DNA of 64,000 bases from Diadophis punctatus similis (lineage: Eukaryota > Chordata > Lepidosauria > Squamata > Dipsadidae), in the NCBI GenBank assembly GCA_023053685.1, contig JALIGW010000001.1, forward strand, positions 52,325,359 to 52,389,358. Reading direction: 5' to 3'. A program made the position numbers and the translations under genes. Each line of letters starts with the position of its first letter. Position 1 is the stretch's first letter. Under the pieces are notes generated by a model that had not been told where the DNA came from, did no database searches, and saw nothing but the letters and a program-made list of their open reading frames with translations. Of the stretch, positions 11,301 to 22,474 are shown piece after piece.

Positions 11301-13252
11301 TGTGGCAATTAGCACACAAGCTACTGTGCCAAATACGAGGATGTGGTTAATTAATTTAATTAATTTTCATTTTATTCTCATCTGGTTTTGTTGTTTTTTT
11401 GTGCGGTGGAGTGCAGTTCCTGGCACACAAATCAAAATTCACAATGATCGCAACCTGTGAAGCAGTGAAAAATACTTGTTTTTTTAAAAAGCCTCTAATT
11501 TTACTGTTCTTCCTATCTAAAGCAGGTCCACATTGTCTAATGTTCTTGCTGATTGGTGAACCTCAAAATAGTACAGAAATGTTACATAGAGATACAAGTA
11601 CAAACAGGTAAGAATGGTATACTTTTCTTTGAACCCTTATATTAGACACAAATTTCTATTGGAGATTTGGACAGGTGAGAATTGATAGAACCAGTACAAC
11701 TACTCAAAAGTAATTTTATTTAGGTCATAGCAAGTGTCTCATTTGGAAGGAAAAATATAAATCACTGGAAAAATGTTAAATAAATAGATGGATCCTATGG
11801 GGTAGAAAGACTCATTTGGAGCAAAAGGCATCTTCCAGTCCATTCTGGGTTTTTTTTTTATGCAGGTGTTGTGTGAAGAGAACAAAGTAGGAACTGCAAT
11901 TAAAAGAGAGGCAGAGAACTGAGTCTGCAATCTGTACAAAACCTAGGATTTTGGAAACCATAGGAATTTGAATTCTCTCTGCCATTGTCATGGGGATAGG
12001 GGAAGCATTCTGCCCCTTCATGCATTTGTCTCCTCTTCCTTAGGAGATTGTTGTTCCATTGTCTAACAGTACTCTAACAAGGCCCATTAGAATGGGAAGT
12101 CTTTGCGATCGGCTACTCCACAGTTTTCACTCTTTAGGGATGCAGAGTGGAGGGTGAGCAGAGATGCTGGCCCAGGATATCAGCCTTCTTAACTCACTTC
12201 CTGAGAATTCATTTTGCTTCATGAGATAGTTGGCACTTCCTCAGAGGGAGCTCCGTTAAACCAAGTGGGACATATGTCAGAATAGACACATATAGGATTA
12301 CACTGTTAATCTTCGGGTAATGACACATCATACATGATGAGTTCTTTTCTTGAATCTGGGGAATTATTTGATCACAAAAGGATCAATATTAGGCACAAAA
12401 GGAGCAAATATATGACAAAAGAGAACACTCCTCATAAGAAGATGGAGTCTGAGTTGGGAGGAAAAACCTTTTTTGTTTGTGTGTTTATTTGGGTTTTGTT
12501 CTGTTTTGGAGACAGCTTGAAAGCAGCTGGTTTGAGCCGGCAGGTAAAAGTGGTCAAGTTTTTCACCTTCACATTTACTTTTGCATCTTCCCCCAGTAGA
12601 TCATTCTCTGAGCTGAAAGAAATAGGAGGCAGAAGCGGTGCAGTGGTGCATGCCTGCTCAGCTTATTAAAATGGGAAGAAGGCAATATTTCACCCCCCCT
12701 GAAATTAAAAAAAAAGATAGACAACTAAGAGAGGCTAATCCATCTGATGAAATTAGCAGGCAGAGTATGTAGCTGTTTGAAATGATGAACGAGGTTGAAA
12801 TAGCTACACAGGCTAACATCCAGTAGTATAATTACTCCAAGCTCTCAGGCTAAAATCTGTCTTGCAGGAGCTGGAAGGCTTTGATGACTCAATTTCAATG
12901 AAATACAAAGTAAAAGTTATTAAAACAGAATTGTTCTTGGGTGGCATTCGCAGACTGGGCTACTGATTCCATCAGGCCATTTTTAATAAGCTGCTTTCTA
13001 GCTTTGTTCCCAGAAGTGGCAGAAATGGTAACTGCCCACCTCATAGCCCTTCATCCTACTGTGAGCAATTATTATTGTTCCAGAAAGCATCTTGGTTTCT
13101 ATCTTCAAAAATGTATAAAAACTCTCACCACAAAACCTATGTCACAGCCTCTTCAAGTTCTGCCCTTCTGATTCAATCAACATTATCTTGTGTGTTTTGT
13201 TAAAGAAAGAACCTATTTTACAATCAGCCTCTTGTATTTATCTCTATTTTTA
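8309..13252. other. Repeat-poor, gene-free DNA of about 4.9 kb
   Basis: No LINE, SINE, MITE, microsatellite or coding exon could be recognised on either strand. The longest open frames (70 aa at 11399-11611, 111 aa at 12334-12669) have no motif and no good splice context. In a window this rich in repeats such a gap is notable and could hold conserved non-coding elements, but nothing in the sequence proves that. Confidence 0.5.
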
Positions 13253-13260
13253 AAAGAGAA

Positions 13261-13606
13261 CAGCGGGGGGGGGTGTTGCCCTCCCCAGGGTCCGGAGGCT
13301 TTCCTCGAGCCTCCGGGAGGGAGAAAACAGCCTCCCCAGGCTCCAGAGGCCCTCTGGAGGCTGGAAACAGGCCTGTTTCCGGCCTTCCCAAACTTCCAGT
13401 AGGCCCGTTTTTTCGCCCTCCCCGAGCCTCCACACGCGCCCTGCACTTACCTGCATCCAAAATGGGCTGCATGGGGACTCCTGGGAGAGACGGGGTGGGG
13501 TAGGTGGGGCTAGCCAGGAAGTGGGATTTGGTGGTTCGCTGAACTGAACAGAATCTTAGCTAGAGGTTCTCCCAAACCCCTGTGAACCCCCAGCAGCCCA
13601 CCCCTG
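13261..13606 (-). mobile_element. hAT-like MITE with GC-rich interior
   Basis: The plus-strand right end, cagcagcccacccctg, is the inverted terminus of the family seen at 17.95, 30.7, 38.9 and 49.7 kb (caggggtgggctgct on the minus strand). The left end is masked by a G run and I see no matching 8-bp duplication. The interior contains short palindromes such as ggaaacaggcctgtttcc (about 13364-13381) and a segment shared with the different MITE at 17.0 kb. Open frames here on both strands are by-products of GC-richness. Confidence 0.7.
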
Positions 13607-14439
13607 CAAATAAACCATCAAATCAATTGAAGGACCCTGTTCAATTATTATTTTTACAATATAATGGTCCAAATTTAACAGCCAGAATGCCTTCTTAATT
13701 ATTCCACAAATGCCCATTAATTTTAAGTGACTGCCCAATATGGTTGGGAAGCATTGATGGACTGGTCTTTGGCAACCCTGGTTAGTATGACATTTTTCTT
13801 CTTTGGCCATCTATATCAGGTCAACTGGCTAAGCATGAGCTCAGTGGCATGTCTAGTAGATTCACAGTTGGCTTGAAAGCTGTCCTAAAAAAACTGTTCA
13901 TGGATTATTTGTAATGAAAAGATATAGCAAAGGCTTTGTTCCTATCCTTTGTAGTCATGCACATTTTCACTAATAATTTGGGTGAAGAGATAGATGGATG
14001 CTTATCAAATATGCATAACACACAAAACTAAATGGAGTATTAAATGCTATAGAATCAGAAACAAAATGTAAGAGAAGTACATTGCACATAATGGAACAAA
14101 ACATATAAAAAAGTGCAAAAGTGTTTATTTAAGAAAAAGAAAAAAAGAAATTAAGAAAAGAAATTAAATACACATATATAGAGAATGGAGTTTCTATCCA
14201 AGTACTACACAAGCAATACTTGTGAAAAGGATTTTGGAAGTTGATTAGAAGATGGATATGGCTCATCCATATGATTTGGCTGGGAAAACGATAAATGCCA
14301 TTTTAGGTTATTCTGCCTTCAACAGAAATCTGAATCACAGGAAGCAATAGTTCCCCGCTATTCTTTCTTGGTCAGACTCTTGGAGATGGTCTCAGGTTCC
14401 AGACATCACATTTTGGGGAAGATTCGGTGAAATTGCTCC
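13607..14439. other. Unannotated DNA
   Basis: No gene or recognised repeat was found. Confidence 0.5.
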
Positions 14440-14865
14440 AGAAAGAAGAAACAAAGATGATCAAGATACCAGAAATGACATTTTACAAAGAGATTGAGGG
14501 GACTGGATATGTTTAGTCTTGAGAAAAGATAATTTAGTACATAATTTAGTCTTGAGAAAAGATAATTTTGGTGCTTATCAAGTGTTAAAAAGGATCATTC
14601 AAAAGGAGGTTAAGACCTGTTCTTTATTATCCAAAGTGTAGGATACAGAAGAATGGTCCTAACTTACTTAGAGAACAGTTTAACACTAGAATCCATTATT
14701 AAAGCAAGTGATGAACTCCCTTCGCTAGATGTGTTAGTAGATGCTATAGTACTGCCATCTGTCAAGGATGTTTTAAAATGGGTTTTCACACTGAGAAGAT
14801 ATTTTGACACCATGGCTTAAATGGCCTTTTCCAGCTCCAAAATTTCATGATTTTATCATTTATGG
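14440..14865 (+). mobile_element. Old, diverged CR1 LINE 3' end
   Basis: The layout matches the CR1 3' region: a gagattgaggggactgg start, then gataattttggtgcttatcaag, a segment like aagtgtaggatacagaagaatggtcc, a block that would encode the terminal helix (gatgaactcccttcg), and a worn 3' untranslated end. Many frame breaks indicate an old insertion. It carries an internal direct duplication of tagtcttgagaaaagataat at about 14514 and 14548. Confidence 0.6.
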
Positions 14866-16991
14866 CAAAGCTCATTCCCCAATTTGAATGTGATGTACCA
14901 AAACTCCTTAATGCTGGAGGTTGAATTTTTCTTCAAGGCTGCATTGATCTGAGAGCAGCTAGAGACATGCACAGGAATAGTCCCTAGCTTCAAATCAGTG
15001 GTTGTATGGCTGCATGAGTGAAGCTCTACCAGTTTAAATGCATGTCTAAAAGAGGATGGGCTTTGATTGCTTGGTCATGCCCACCATTTCAAGCCAGGAA
15101 TTATCCTGCTTATCTAATAGGATGATTGCCCTACCATAACTTGCCACCTGCCCCACCCATACATATAACTCAAGCAATTACTATTAGTCCTCATGGCTAT
15201 CTGTTGCCTGCAAATCAAAATAGTAAAGGACTCAATTCTAGCTGCTGGGGAGTGAGCATGGAAGACGACAATTGCCCCAGTGTCCTGTTTGAGCATAGGC
15301 ACCTGGCTGGCCACTGTTGGAACGTGGATGCCAGGTTACAAAAACTTCTATGCTGCCCTTAAGAGAGAGAGATTTATACATAAACACCAACAGCGATAAT
15401 AATAACAGTCTGGTTTGATAGATTAAAAGGCGGAAGTGTTAACACAAACAACACATAAGGTGTGTCTGGTAAAATGCATTGGCCCTTTACCCTGGCGGCT
15501 CATCATTTTCCTGGGGAGACAGCAACTGGCCTCTATATTTCTGATTAGATCACCTGTCATGTGTTATTCCTTACATAATTGTTTCTGTAACCCACCATTA
15601 TCCTTATGATTGTTCTAGCCCATTATCCACTTAGCCTTGCCTAATGCCTGTGCCACAGGGAAAATAAAAGGAAGGGTGTGTGTGCTGAAACAAATGCAGG
15701 CTTTTTAATAATGAGGAGTCTAGCACTGCACCAAAATACAAACAAACAAGCAATTTAACATCCTCCCTGTAGCAGGTGAATACCCAGAATTATAGATATG
15801 AAGCCAAGAAGAGAATTATAATTGAATCTCTCTTTTGGAATAACAAAAAAAGCCCTTATTTTGTCTGCATACTTGTTTTGGTCTTCAATATATTACATAT
15901 TTTTCAAAAGGGAGAAAACCATTACAGTACTATTTAATATCCCAGAGCAGTGAAGAATCCATAAACCAAAAGTTATTTGTATTCATCTCGCCATGATGTT
16001 CTGGTTAATAACCTTTATTTATGCAGTTTAAAGATATATATGGAAGATTTTCAATCAAATTATCTTCCAGATGGTTTAGATCCTATTATTATTACCAAAT
16101 ATGACCCCAAATCATTTTATACTATAAAACAGACAGCAATTTACTCAGCTTTTGGTAATGCTACAGCCAGAAAAAGAAGCTGGGCCTCAGGTTATAGAAA
16201 GCATGCACATCTTGTACTGTTCCTTATCCTGCCACTGCTGTTTTGTTTAAGAAACTGGTCAGCTGGGTCTTCCCACAGTCCTGGCCAACAGTCCTTTTTA
16301 CTGTTTGAGTTTTTGCAGAGTAATGGCCACAGAAAAAATATCTGGGTACATGACTTCAACTGTGAATCCCTCAGTTAGCATTTCTTAGTGTTAGCATCAG
16401 ATCTGAAAAGTCAAGATGGCTGACAGAACTATGCAATCAGCACCTCACCCTTTTAAAAAAGTGTTTTGATCCTGGTTACCACTAAATGACATGAAAACTC
16501 AAGCTCTGTGGTCATCTTTAGTTGTCTGAATATTTGAAGTCCAGATATGGTAATCCTAATTTCTTATCGTCTACCACCCCCATAATAATTTCATGCTTTT
16601 CAATTGCTCTTGTGTTAAAGGTAATTTAATGTACTCTAATCAAGCTCCATTTCTCAGGATTAAATGAACCTATCCATGCCATTTCCTTGAACACATCCAT
16701 ACAGAAGCAGTTTTCTACTGCCTTCTTTCAATATGTTTTTCACATAAGGTGTGTCCAATCTTACAAGCTTGGGATTTCCTCTTTGTCCCAAGTATCAACC
16801 GTATTTGACTCTGTTTTGATAATTTGACTAATTTTAAAAATCTAAACAGAATTAGACATAGTTAACAGGTGAGGTGAGATTATATCTCAGGTCTCCAAAT
16901 TAGATTGAAAAGTAAAACAAAGCAAAGCAAAGAAACCCCAGAAGTAATTTCTTTATTCTTCTCTATAACAAAGAAAAGAAATACTTTAGGG
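14866..16991. other. Unannotated DNA of about 2.1 kb
   Basis: No recognised repeat. The longest open frame, 133 codons at 15977-16378, has no motif, no CpG context and no supporting splice sites. Confidence 0.45.
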
Positions 16992-17637
16992 CAGTGATGG
17001 CGAACCTTTTTTTGCTCAGGTACCAAAAGGGCACGCGCACGTGCGATAGCATGCATGCGTGTGTCCACGCCCATAATGCAATGCCCTCCCCCACGCATGC
17101 ATGCACAACCCCCCCCATGCTGAACCCCCGTGCATGCGCGCAGGGCTCACTGAATAATCCAGATCCTGTGGATGGCGAAAAACAGATTCCAGCTGATTTT
17201 CAGCCTTCCTGAGGGCGGGAGGAGGTCATTTTCACCTTCCCCAGGCTTCAGGAAAGCTTCCGGAGCCTGTGGATGGTGAAAAACGGACGCAACGGCCCAA
17301 CCGGAAGTTCGGAAACGAACTTACGGTTGGGCCGTTTTTCACCCTCCCCAGGAAGCCTGGGGAGGGTGAACAACAGCCCAATGGCCCAACCGGAAGTTTG
17401 TTTCCGAACTTCTGGTAGGCCTGTTGGGTCCATTTTTCACCATCCACAGGCTCCGGAGGCTTTCCTGAAGCTCGGGGAAGGCAAAAACGACCTCCCCCCT
17501 GCCCTCTCAAAGGTTGAAAATCAGCTGGCCAGCGCGCACATGGGCACTGGAGCTGACATAGGGCAACGCCTCACATGCCCTCAGACATGGCTCCGCATGC
17601 CACCCATGGCACGCGCGCCATAGGTTCGCCATCACGG
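16992..17637. mobile_element. hAT MITE, 646 bp, with internal foldback
   Basis: Terminal inverted repeats are cagtgatggcgaacc on the left and ggttcgccatcacgg on the right. Flanking 8-mers are ctttaggg (16984-16991) and ctttagag (17638-17645), one mismatch. A foldback at about 17225-17495 has roughly 125-bp arms, centred near 17354 where caccctccccagg and cctggggagggtg meet with a 3-base loop. CG-rich repeats such as gcacgcgcacgtgcg lie near the left end. No transposase is encoded. Confidence 0.88.
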
Positions 17638-17951
17638 CTTTAGAGTGTAAAATTTTACAATTTAAATTCATCAGTATTTATAATTCCATCATGATTTCAC
17701 GAATAAAATGAAATTTGTTTCTCCTGTTTTCTCTTAAAACATTTACTTGAGAATAAGGGCCAGATTGCTATAGGAAATATATTTTATTGTAAAATAATAA
17801 AATGAGCACCTATTATTCTGTACATATCCTAATAATTGTACCTTAGTTATGTTTTTTTAAAAAAATAGCAAGTGGAAAAATGCCAGCTCAGGTACCACCA
17901 TGGTAATCTCTGCACTAGAGTCAGAAATGTACTGTATGTGAAATCCCACAT

Positions 17952-18215
17952 CAGAGGCGGGTTCCTCCTGGTTCTATGGAACCGGTAGTAACTTGGTGGC
18001 CTGGGTCGCTAGAACTGGCAGCGACCCAGGCCTGCCACGACCCTGAACCGGCTCTCTCGGCAGCGCCATAGGCACCACCATCTTGTTTTTTGCTTCTGCG
18101 CACATGCAGAAGCTGGTTTTTTAGCATTGCGCATGTGCATGTGCACCTGCGAAGCACCTGCGCGCATTGCGTCAAGGAGCAAACCAGCAGCGAAGAAAAC
18201 CAGAACCCACCCCTG
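17952..18215. mobile_element. hAT MITE, 264 bp, TSD tcccacat
   Basis: Ends are cagaggcgggttcct and aacccacccctg. An exact 8-bp duplication, tcccacat, lies at 17944-17951 and 18216-18223. The interior contains the tctgcgcacatgcagaag motif shared with other members. Same family as 30.7, 38.9 and 49.7 kb. Confidence 0.93.
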
Positions 18216-18664
18216 TCCCACATCCCATTCTACCAGTGATCCTTTGTATATCCACTTGCTTTGGGCCCCTGAACATAAACTTCCAAGTTTATGTTATAAA
18301 TTATTTCCCTTTGTTGTGATGGGAGGAAGACATTATCTCAATGAAATCTTTAAAATGTTGTATCCCTGTCCATAATAATATCCTCTTTTTACTTATTGAG
18401 GGTGGGGAAATATTTAGAGACATTTGCATGAATTCTACAATGTAGTTTTCTGTTCATACTGAAAGGCAGATTTGGGTTGCAGCCATTCGGAATTTTCCAC
18501 CTAAATCTCCAAACAGGTTTATTTAATATTGAAATGAAACTCAATCTGTCTTCATCTTCCTCTTTCAGCTCATATCTTATTATTATTTTGGCAGTGAGAT
18601 TATACTTTAAAATATTTTAAAATATTTTAAAAATATTTAAATCTACAAATATGAATTGTATTTG
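18216..18664. other. Unannotated AT-rich DNA
   Basis: No gene or recognised repeat was found between the MITE and the next SINE. Confidence 0.5.
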
Positions 18665-18845
18665 CAAATGGCATCACAATCAGGAGGCTGTGAGTTCGAT
18701 CCTAGGTAGAGGCAGATATTTCTCTCTCTGGGCACGATGAGAATATCTCTGCTGAATAAACTCCGCATTGGCAATAGAAAGGGCATCTGGCCAATAAACA
18801 CTCGGCTCCATTCAGTTGCCCAGACTCCACCCCGCAAGGGATTAT
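18665..18845 (+). mobile_element. tRNA-derived SINE, 5'-truncated
   Basis: Contains the T-arm side of a tRNA-like head with a box B-like gagttcgatcctagg (about 18691), then a body with ctggccaataaacactcgg and a gatgatgat tail. The head is near-identical to the minus-strand SINE at 50.28-50.36 kb, but that copy continues into a CR1-type 3' end, whereas this one has an unrelated tail that I cannot assign with confidence (Bov-B-like at best). Confidence 0.7.
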
Positions 18846-18999
18846 GTTGTCATTAAAAGAAGATGATGATAACATGCAAAGTGAAATTTCTGGGTTTCAG
18901 AATGAGAATTGTGTCAATTCAACTTCATAGAAAGTTGTAAATATATAAAAACAATCTGTCTGAAACAGATGATAGATTATGATAGATGGATAGATAGAT

Positions 19000-19136
<137 letters not shown>

Positions 19137-19278
19137 ATCACCATTAACCAAAAATGTGGTATTTAGTGATACTCAGATACTCAGTTGTAGATTTCTATAT
19201 GGGATTCGTCAAAAGCATTTCAATACATATTAAGTCAATGTTTGCAGTTCTCAGTCCAGCTATGGAATTATCAAAGTA

Positions 19279-19283
19279 ATCCA
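19279..19283. other. Copia target site duplication, left copy
   Basis: The 5-mer atcca precedes the 5' LTR and is repeated exactly at 24696-24700 after the 3' LTR. A 5-bp duplication is normal for Ty1/copia integrase. Confidence 0.93.
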
Positions 19284-19594
19284 TGTCACGCAGTGATTTT
19301 ATGTTGCCTGTTACATGTATATGCAGGGAGATGCATCCCTATCAAATATAATGGTTCATTCCTGAGCACGTGATTAATGTTCCTAGTACGCATGTGTACA
19401 TTCCTTCCTTCCTTTTGTACTCTGCTTCATGACGAAGCAACATCTCTTTTATATAGCCAGTATGTGATCTTATTATTTTTATATCAAAATAAATATCTTT
19501 TACATTAGAATTATAATGCGGTTTATTTTGACAATGTCAGAGTTCCAGGAAAAGATTCAGTTCGCCTCTGATAAGAGTAATTCTTATCTCAACA
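19284..19594 (+). repeat. Copia 5' LTR
   Basis: 311 bp, TG...CA. It holds a TATA-like tttatatag at about 19449 and an aataaa polyadenylation signal at 19488-19493, in the order expected for U3-R-U5 transcription. Identical by eye to the 3' copy at 24385-24695. Confidence 0.95.
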
Positions 19595-19615
19595 TGATAG
19601 CAGACGGATTGGTTC
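19595..19615 (+). promoter_or_regulatory. Primer-binding site, initiator Met tRNA-like
   Basis: Immediately after the LTR the sequence tgatagcagacggattgg resembles the complement of a vertebrate initiator Met tRNA 3' end (known form tggtagcagaggatgg) with a few changes. This is the usual copia primer. The mismatches may be mutation or family variation. Confidence 0.65.
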
Positions 19616-19720
19616 TGGACCTTAATTAATTCTGACAGATTTATTGCGTTTAGCCTAGTAAGAGAAAGATAAGAATGTTTTTGGCCGTTTTGAAGTGAAA
19701 CGCCATAAATCTCCTTAAAA

Positions 19721-21004
19721 ATGTCTTCTCCAGAGAAAGAATTTTTATCCTTCCTCGGCCAGCCGGGTGAAGAAAGACCTTATTTGCCAGCACCTTCTTC
19801 GCTTCTAATAACTGCACCGAAAAAGAATGAAACTTCTCCGATGCCGTCTCCCACGCCTCCAATTACAGCGGAAGAGGCCCTCCAACAAGAAAAAGATTTT
19901 GAAAGGTCAGTCAAAGTCAAAAACGCATTTTTTCTCCTGGGGGCAAGTTCAACTCAAATGGGGGCCGTTCAAATGGGGGCCGTTCCAAAGATTACTCATT
20001 ATGAGCCACTTCCGACTCAATTGCTTGAAAGTTTTTCTGAGGAAGCTCCCTCAACCAACATATCTGGCACAGAGAAATATATTGATTCACATTTTAAAGG
20101 CCTTCTTGCTAGTAAAGACAGAGAAATTGAATACTTAAGGAGACAGTTACTAGAAAGCCAACGCCCATATGAAAAACAAGATGTCTGCCAGTCCCACATT
20201 CCAGAAGCCTTTCCTGGGCCTTCTTTTCCGGTCTCTCCAACATTAGAGTCCCACCCCAAAATGGGTGTTACCTTTCATAAGCCGGAAAGGGAAAGGACAT
20301 ATGACTATACGTCAATAGGGGCTGGCTCTGATCAAAGATTTTATGAACAAAGAGACTTTCCCAAAAGTAATGTTGCAGTGCCATCTAGTGGACAAGATAA
20401 AATAGAACAACTTTTTCAAACAGTTCTAAGCAGAATAGAAATTTTGATATCTGAGAAAAGACAACCTTTGTCAACTATAACCCAAGAACAATTTCTTCAG
20501 CCTGCTCAAACAATACAGGCACACAGAGAACCACACATTTCTATGGCCGCAAAAATTATGCTGCAAACTCAAGCTGCTTCGCAGGCTGAAATTTGCTACG
20601 CCTGCCCCAACTGTGGCCCAGTTAGTGCCAATTTCTCCACTACCTGCTCCTATGCAGCCAGCTCCTACTCCAGCACCAGGGGCCCAACCTGTGCCTGCTC
20701 CAGGGCCACCACCAGCTGTGGCAGCCCAATTTTTGCCTGCTCCAGCCCTACTACCTATTGCTGCTCCTCAGCAACAGCCAGCCCAGGCACCACCACCTGC
20801 TCCGATGCAGGCTCCTTTGCCACCGCCTCTTCAACCCCAAGTGGGTCCACAGGCAATTCCTCAAGCCTCACACTTGCAGCGCCCCTAGCTGCAACATGTC
20901 TTCCAAATAGAAGACCCCCAAAGAGGAGATACACTCCAAGATTGCTACGTTGCCAATATTGTGATCGTGTAGTTCATACGAGCAGAAATTGTCTTAAATT
21001 GTAA
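19721..21004 (+). CDS. Copia gag (capsid/nucleocapsid-like), 427 aa
   Basis: Encodes the structural Gag protein of the copia element, expected to assemble the cytoplasmic particle around element RNA. The frame starts MSSPEKEF, 126 bases after the LTR. It ends in a zinc knuckle of form C-x2-C-x4-H-x4-C (CQYCDRVVHTSRNC, about residues 411-424), followed by TAA at 21002. Oddities: residues about 290-390 are an improbable Cys/Ser/Thr-rich stretch, while the next frame over the same bases (20580-20888) reads a Pro/Ala/Gln-rich linker typical of Gag, which suggests two compensating indels. The 15-base unit caaatgggggccgtt is tandemly duplicated near 19955-19985. Arginine-rich codons continue in frame past the TAA. 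Confidence 0.8.
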   Translation: MSSPEKEFLSFLGQPGEERPYLPAPSSLLITAPKKNETSPMPSPTPPITAEEALQQEKDFERSVKVKNAFFLLGASSTQMGAVQMGAVPKITHYEPLPTQLLESFSEEAPSTNISGTEKYIDSHFKGLLASKDREIEYLRRQLLESQRPYEKQDVCQSHIPEAFPGPSFPVSPTLESHPKMGVTFHKPERERTYDYTSIGAGSDQRFYEQRDFPKSNVAVPSSGQDKIEQLFQTVLSRIEILISEKRQPLSTITQEQFLQPAQTIQAHREPHISMAAKIMLQTQAASQAEICYACPNCGPVSANFSTTCSYAASSYSSTRGPTCACSRATTSCGSPIFACSSPTTYCCSSATASPGTTTCSDAGSFATASSTPSGSTGNSSSLTLAAPLAATCLPNRRPPKRRYTPRLLRCQYCDRVVHTSRNCLKL

Positions 21005-21169
21005 CGCACTCAAGTTCCTGTCCAGCCCAGAGGAACAGTCTCCAGAGGCAGCAGAAGCAGAGGTGGCACCCAACGTCGCCCAGGTCCAAGGCGCGACCCA
21101 TTTGGCCCATATGCCACTCTTGCCATCACACAAGCTGTCCAACCCTGTCAGCAATAGGATAGACATTTA

Positions 21170-22474
21170 TTGTGGACTTTGGACTCAGGTGCCTCAATTA
21201 GCATTACTTACCAAAAGCACCTTTTCAAAGAAATGCATGCACCAGAACCAGAACTTCGTGAACTTTATACATTCACTGAACGTCCTTGCAAAGTTGAAGG
21301 AAAAGGAACTGTCTACATTGAAGAGTTAGATACATTGGTTCCAGATGTTTATTATGTTCCTGCTGCAGCTTTTAATTTGCTTAGTTATACCCATTTAATC
21401 AATATTTTAGATTTTCAGATTCATCATTTTAAGAACGCAAGCTACATTGTTAAGAATAGTATGATTGTTGCAGACACAATTGTGATTGCTGGAGTCTTCT
21501 ACTTAAGGCCAAAACATGAGCCTCAAAAACAAGCAAGTATAATACCTTCCATTAATGGCAATGCAGGCCCAGAGAGAGATGTCCAAGAGAGAGATCCTGT
21601 GGTTGCCTCACTGACTCCTAAAAGCAAACCTAAGGTTCCTAATTCAAATGTTAACCTTGTTAATTCTCTTACAGGTAGACCCTTACATTACAACTGTATA
21701 CATAAATGGCACAGGAGAATGGGGCATGCCAGTTTTGACGTCCTTAAGCGGATGCCATTGTTTGCCCAAGGTTTGAATTTCAAAGGATGTAAGGTACATT
21801 TGGATTGTGCTGTTTGCAAAAAGGCAAAATCAAAGGCAGCAGCCATTCCAAAACATGCTATACGTAAGTCAACACGCATTTTTGATTTGGTTCATACTGA
21901 TATTGTGGGTCCTTATGGCCCAACTATTGGCGGTAAAAAGTATTTCTTAACTATTGTTGATAATCATTCTAGATATGGTTATGTCTTTCCTATGACAGAG
22001 AAATCTGAAACGTTTCAGATCTTTAAAGATTTTGCAGTACACGCTTTCAATCAGCATGGGGTGAAGATCCGCAGAATCCAGAGTGATCGTGGTTCCGAGT
22101 TCATGTCACAACGTTTCCAGGACTGGATGCACAGAAACGGTATCATTCACCAAACATCTGCCCCATACACTCCGGCTCAAAATGGAGTCGCAGAACGACG
22201 GCAAGGTGTTCTCCAAACCATGATGCGCTGCCTTCTAGAAGATGCCAATCTGAAACATTCATTTTGGGGCGAAGCACTTAAGTATGCAAACTACCTTGTT
22301 AATCGCACTTGGAGTAGTGTGATTGACCAAACACCTTTCTACATGCTGCATGGCTACCAGCCAGACCTTTCTAATTTACACATTTTTGGTTCATATGCAA
22401 TGGTGAACATTCCATTAGCGCGAAGAAGAAAAGGTGGCCAAATTGCTAAAAGACTGAGATTATATGGGCATTGA
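21170..22474 (+). CDS. Copia pol part 1: protease and integrase, 434 codons
   Basis: Open from a TTG codon; the true frame is continuous with gag apart from stops at 21002-21004 (TAA) and 21155-21157 (TAG). Aspartic protease motif LDSGAS has its catalytic Asp at residue 5. Integrase follows: zinc-binding His/Cys at H181, H186, C213 and C216, then the DD35E triad D244, D306 and E342, the last two separated by 35 residues as expected. These domains cut the polyprotein and insert element DNA. The frame ends at a TGA because of a shift near 22464-22470; coding continues in the +1 frame. Confidence 0.9.
   Translation: MWTLDSGASISITYQKHLFKEMHAPEPELRELYTFTERPCKVEGKGTVYIEELDTLVPDVYYVPAAAFNLLSYTHLINILDFQIHHFKNASYIVKNSMIVADTIVIAGVFYLRPKHEPQKQASIIPSINGNAGPERDVQERDPVVASLTPKSKPKVPNSNVNLVNSLTGRPLHYNCIHKWHRRMGHASFDVLKRMPLFAQGLNFKGCKVHLDCAVCKKAKSKAAAIPKHAIRKSTRIFDLVHTDIVGPYGPTIGGKKYFLTIVDNHSRYGYVFPMTEKSETFQIFKDFAVHAFNQHGVKIRRIQSDRGSEFMSQRFQDWMHRNGIIHQTSAPYTPAQNGVAERRQGVLQTMMRCLLEDANLKHSFWGEALKYANYLVNRTWSSVIDQTPFYMLHGYQPDLSNLHIFGSYAMVNIPLARRRKGGQIAKRLRLYGH

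Noticed and set aside
15977..16378. 133-codon open frame
   Set aside because: It has no recognisable motif, low complexity is absent but so is any domain, and there is no promoter or splice context. A frame this long is expected by chance in 64 kb on six frames.
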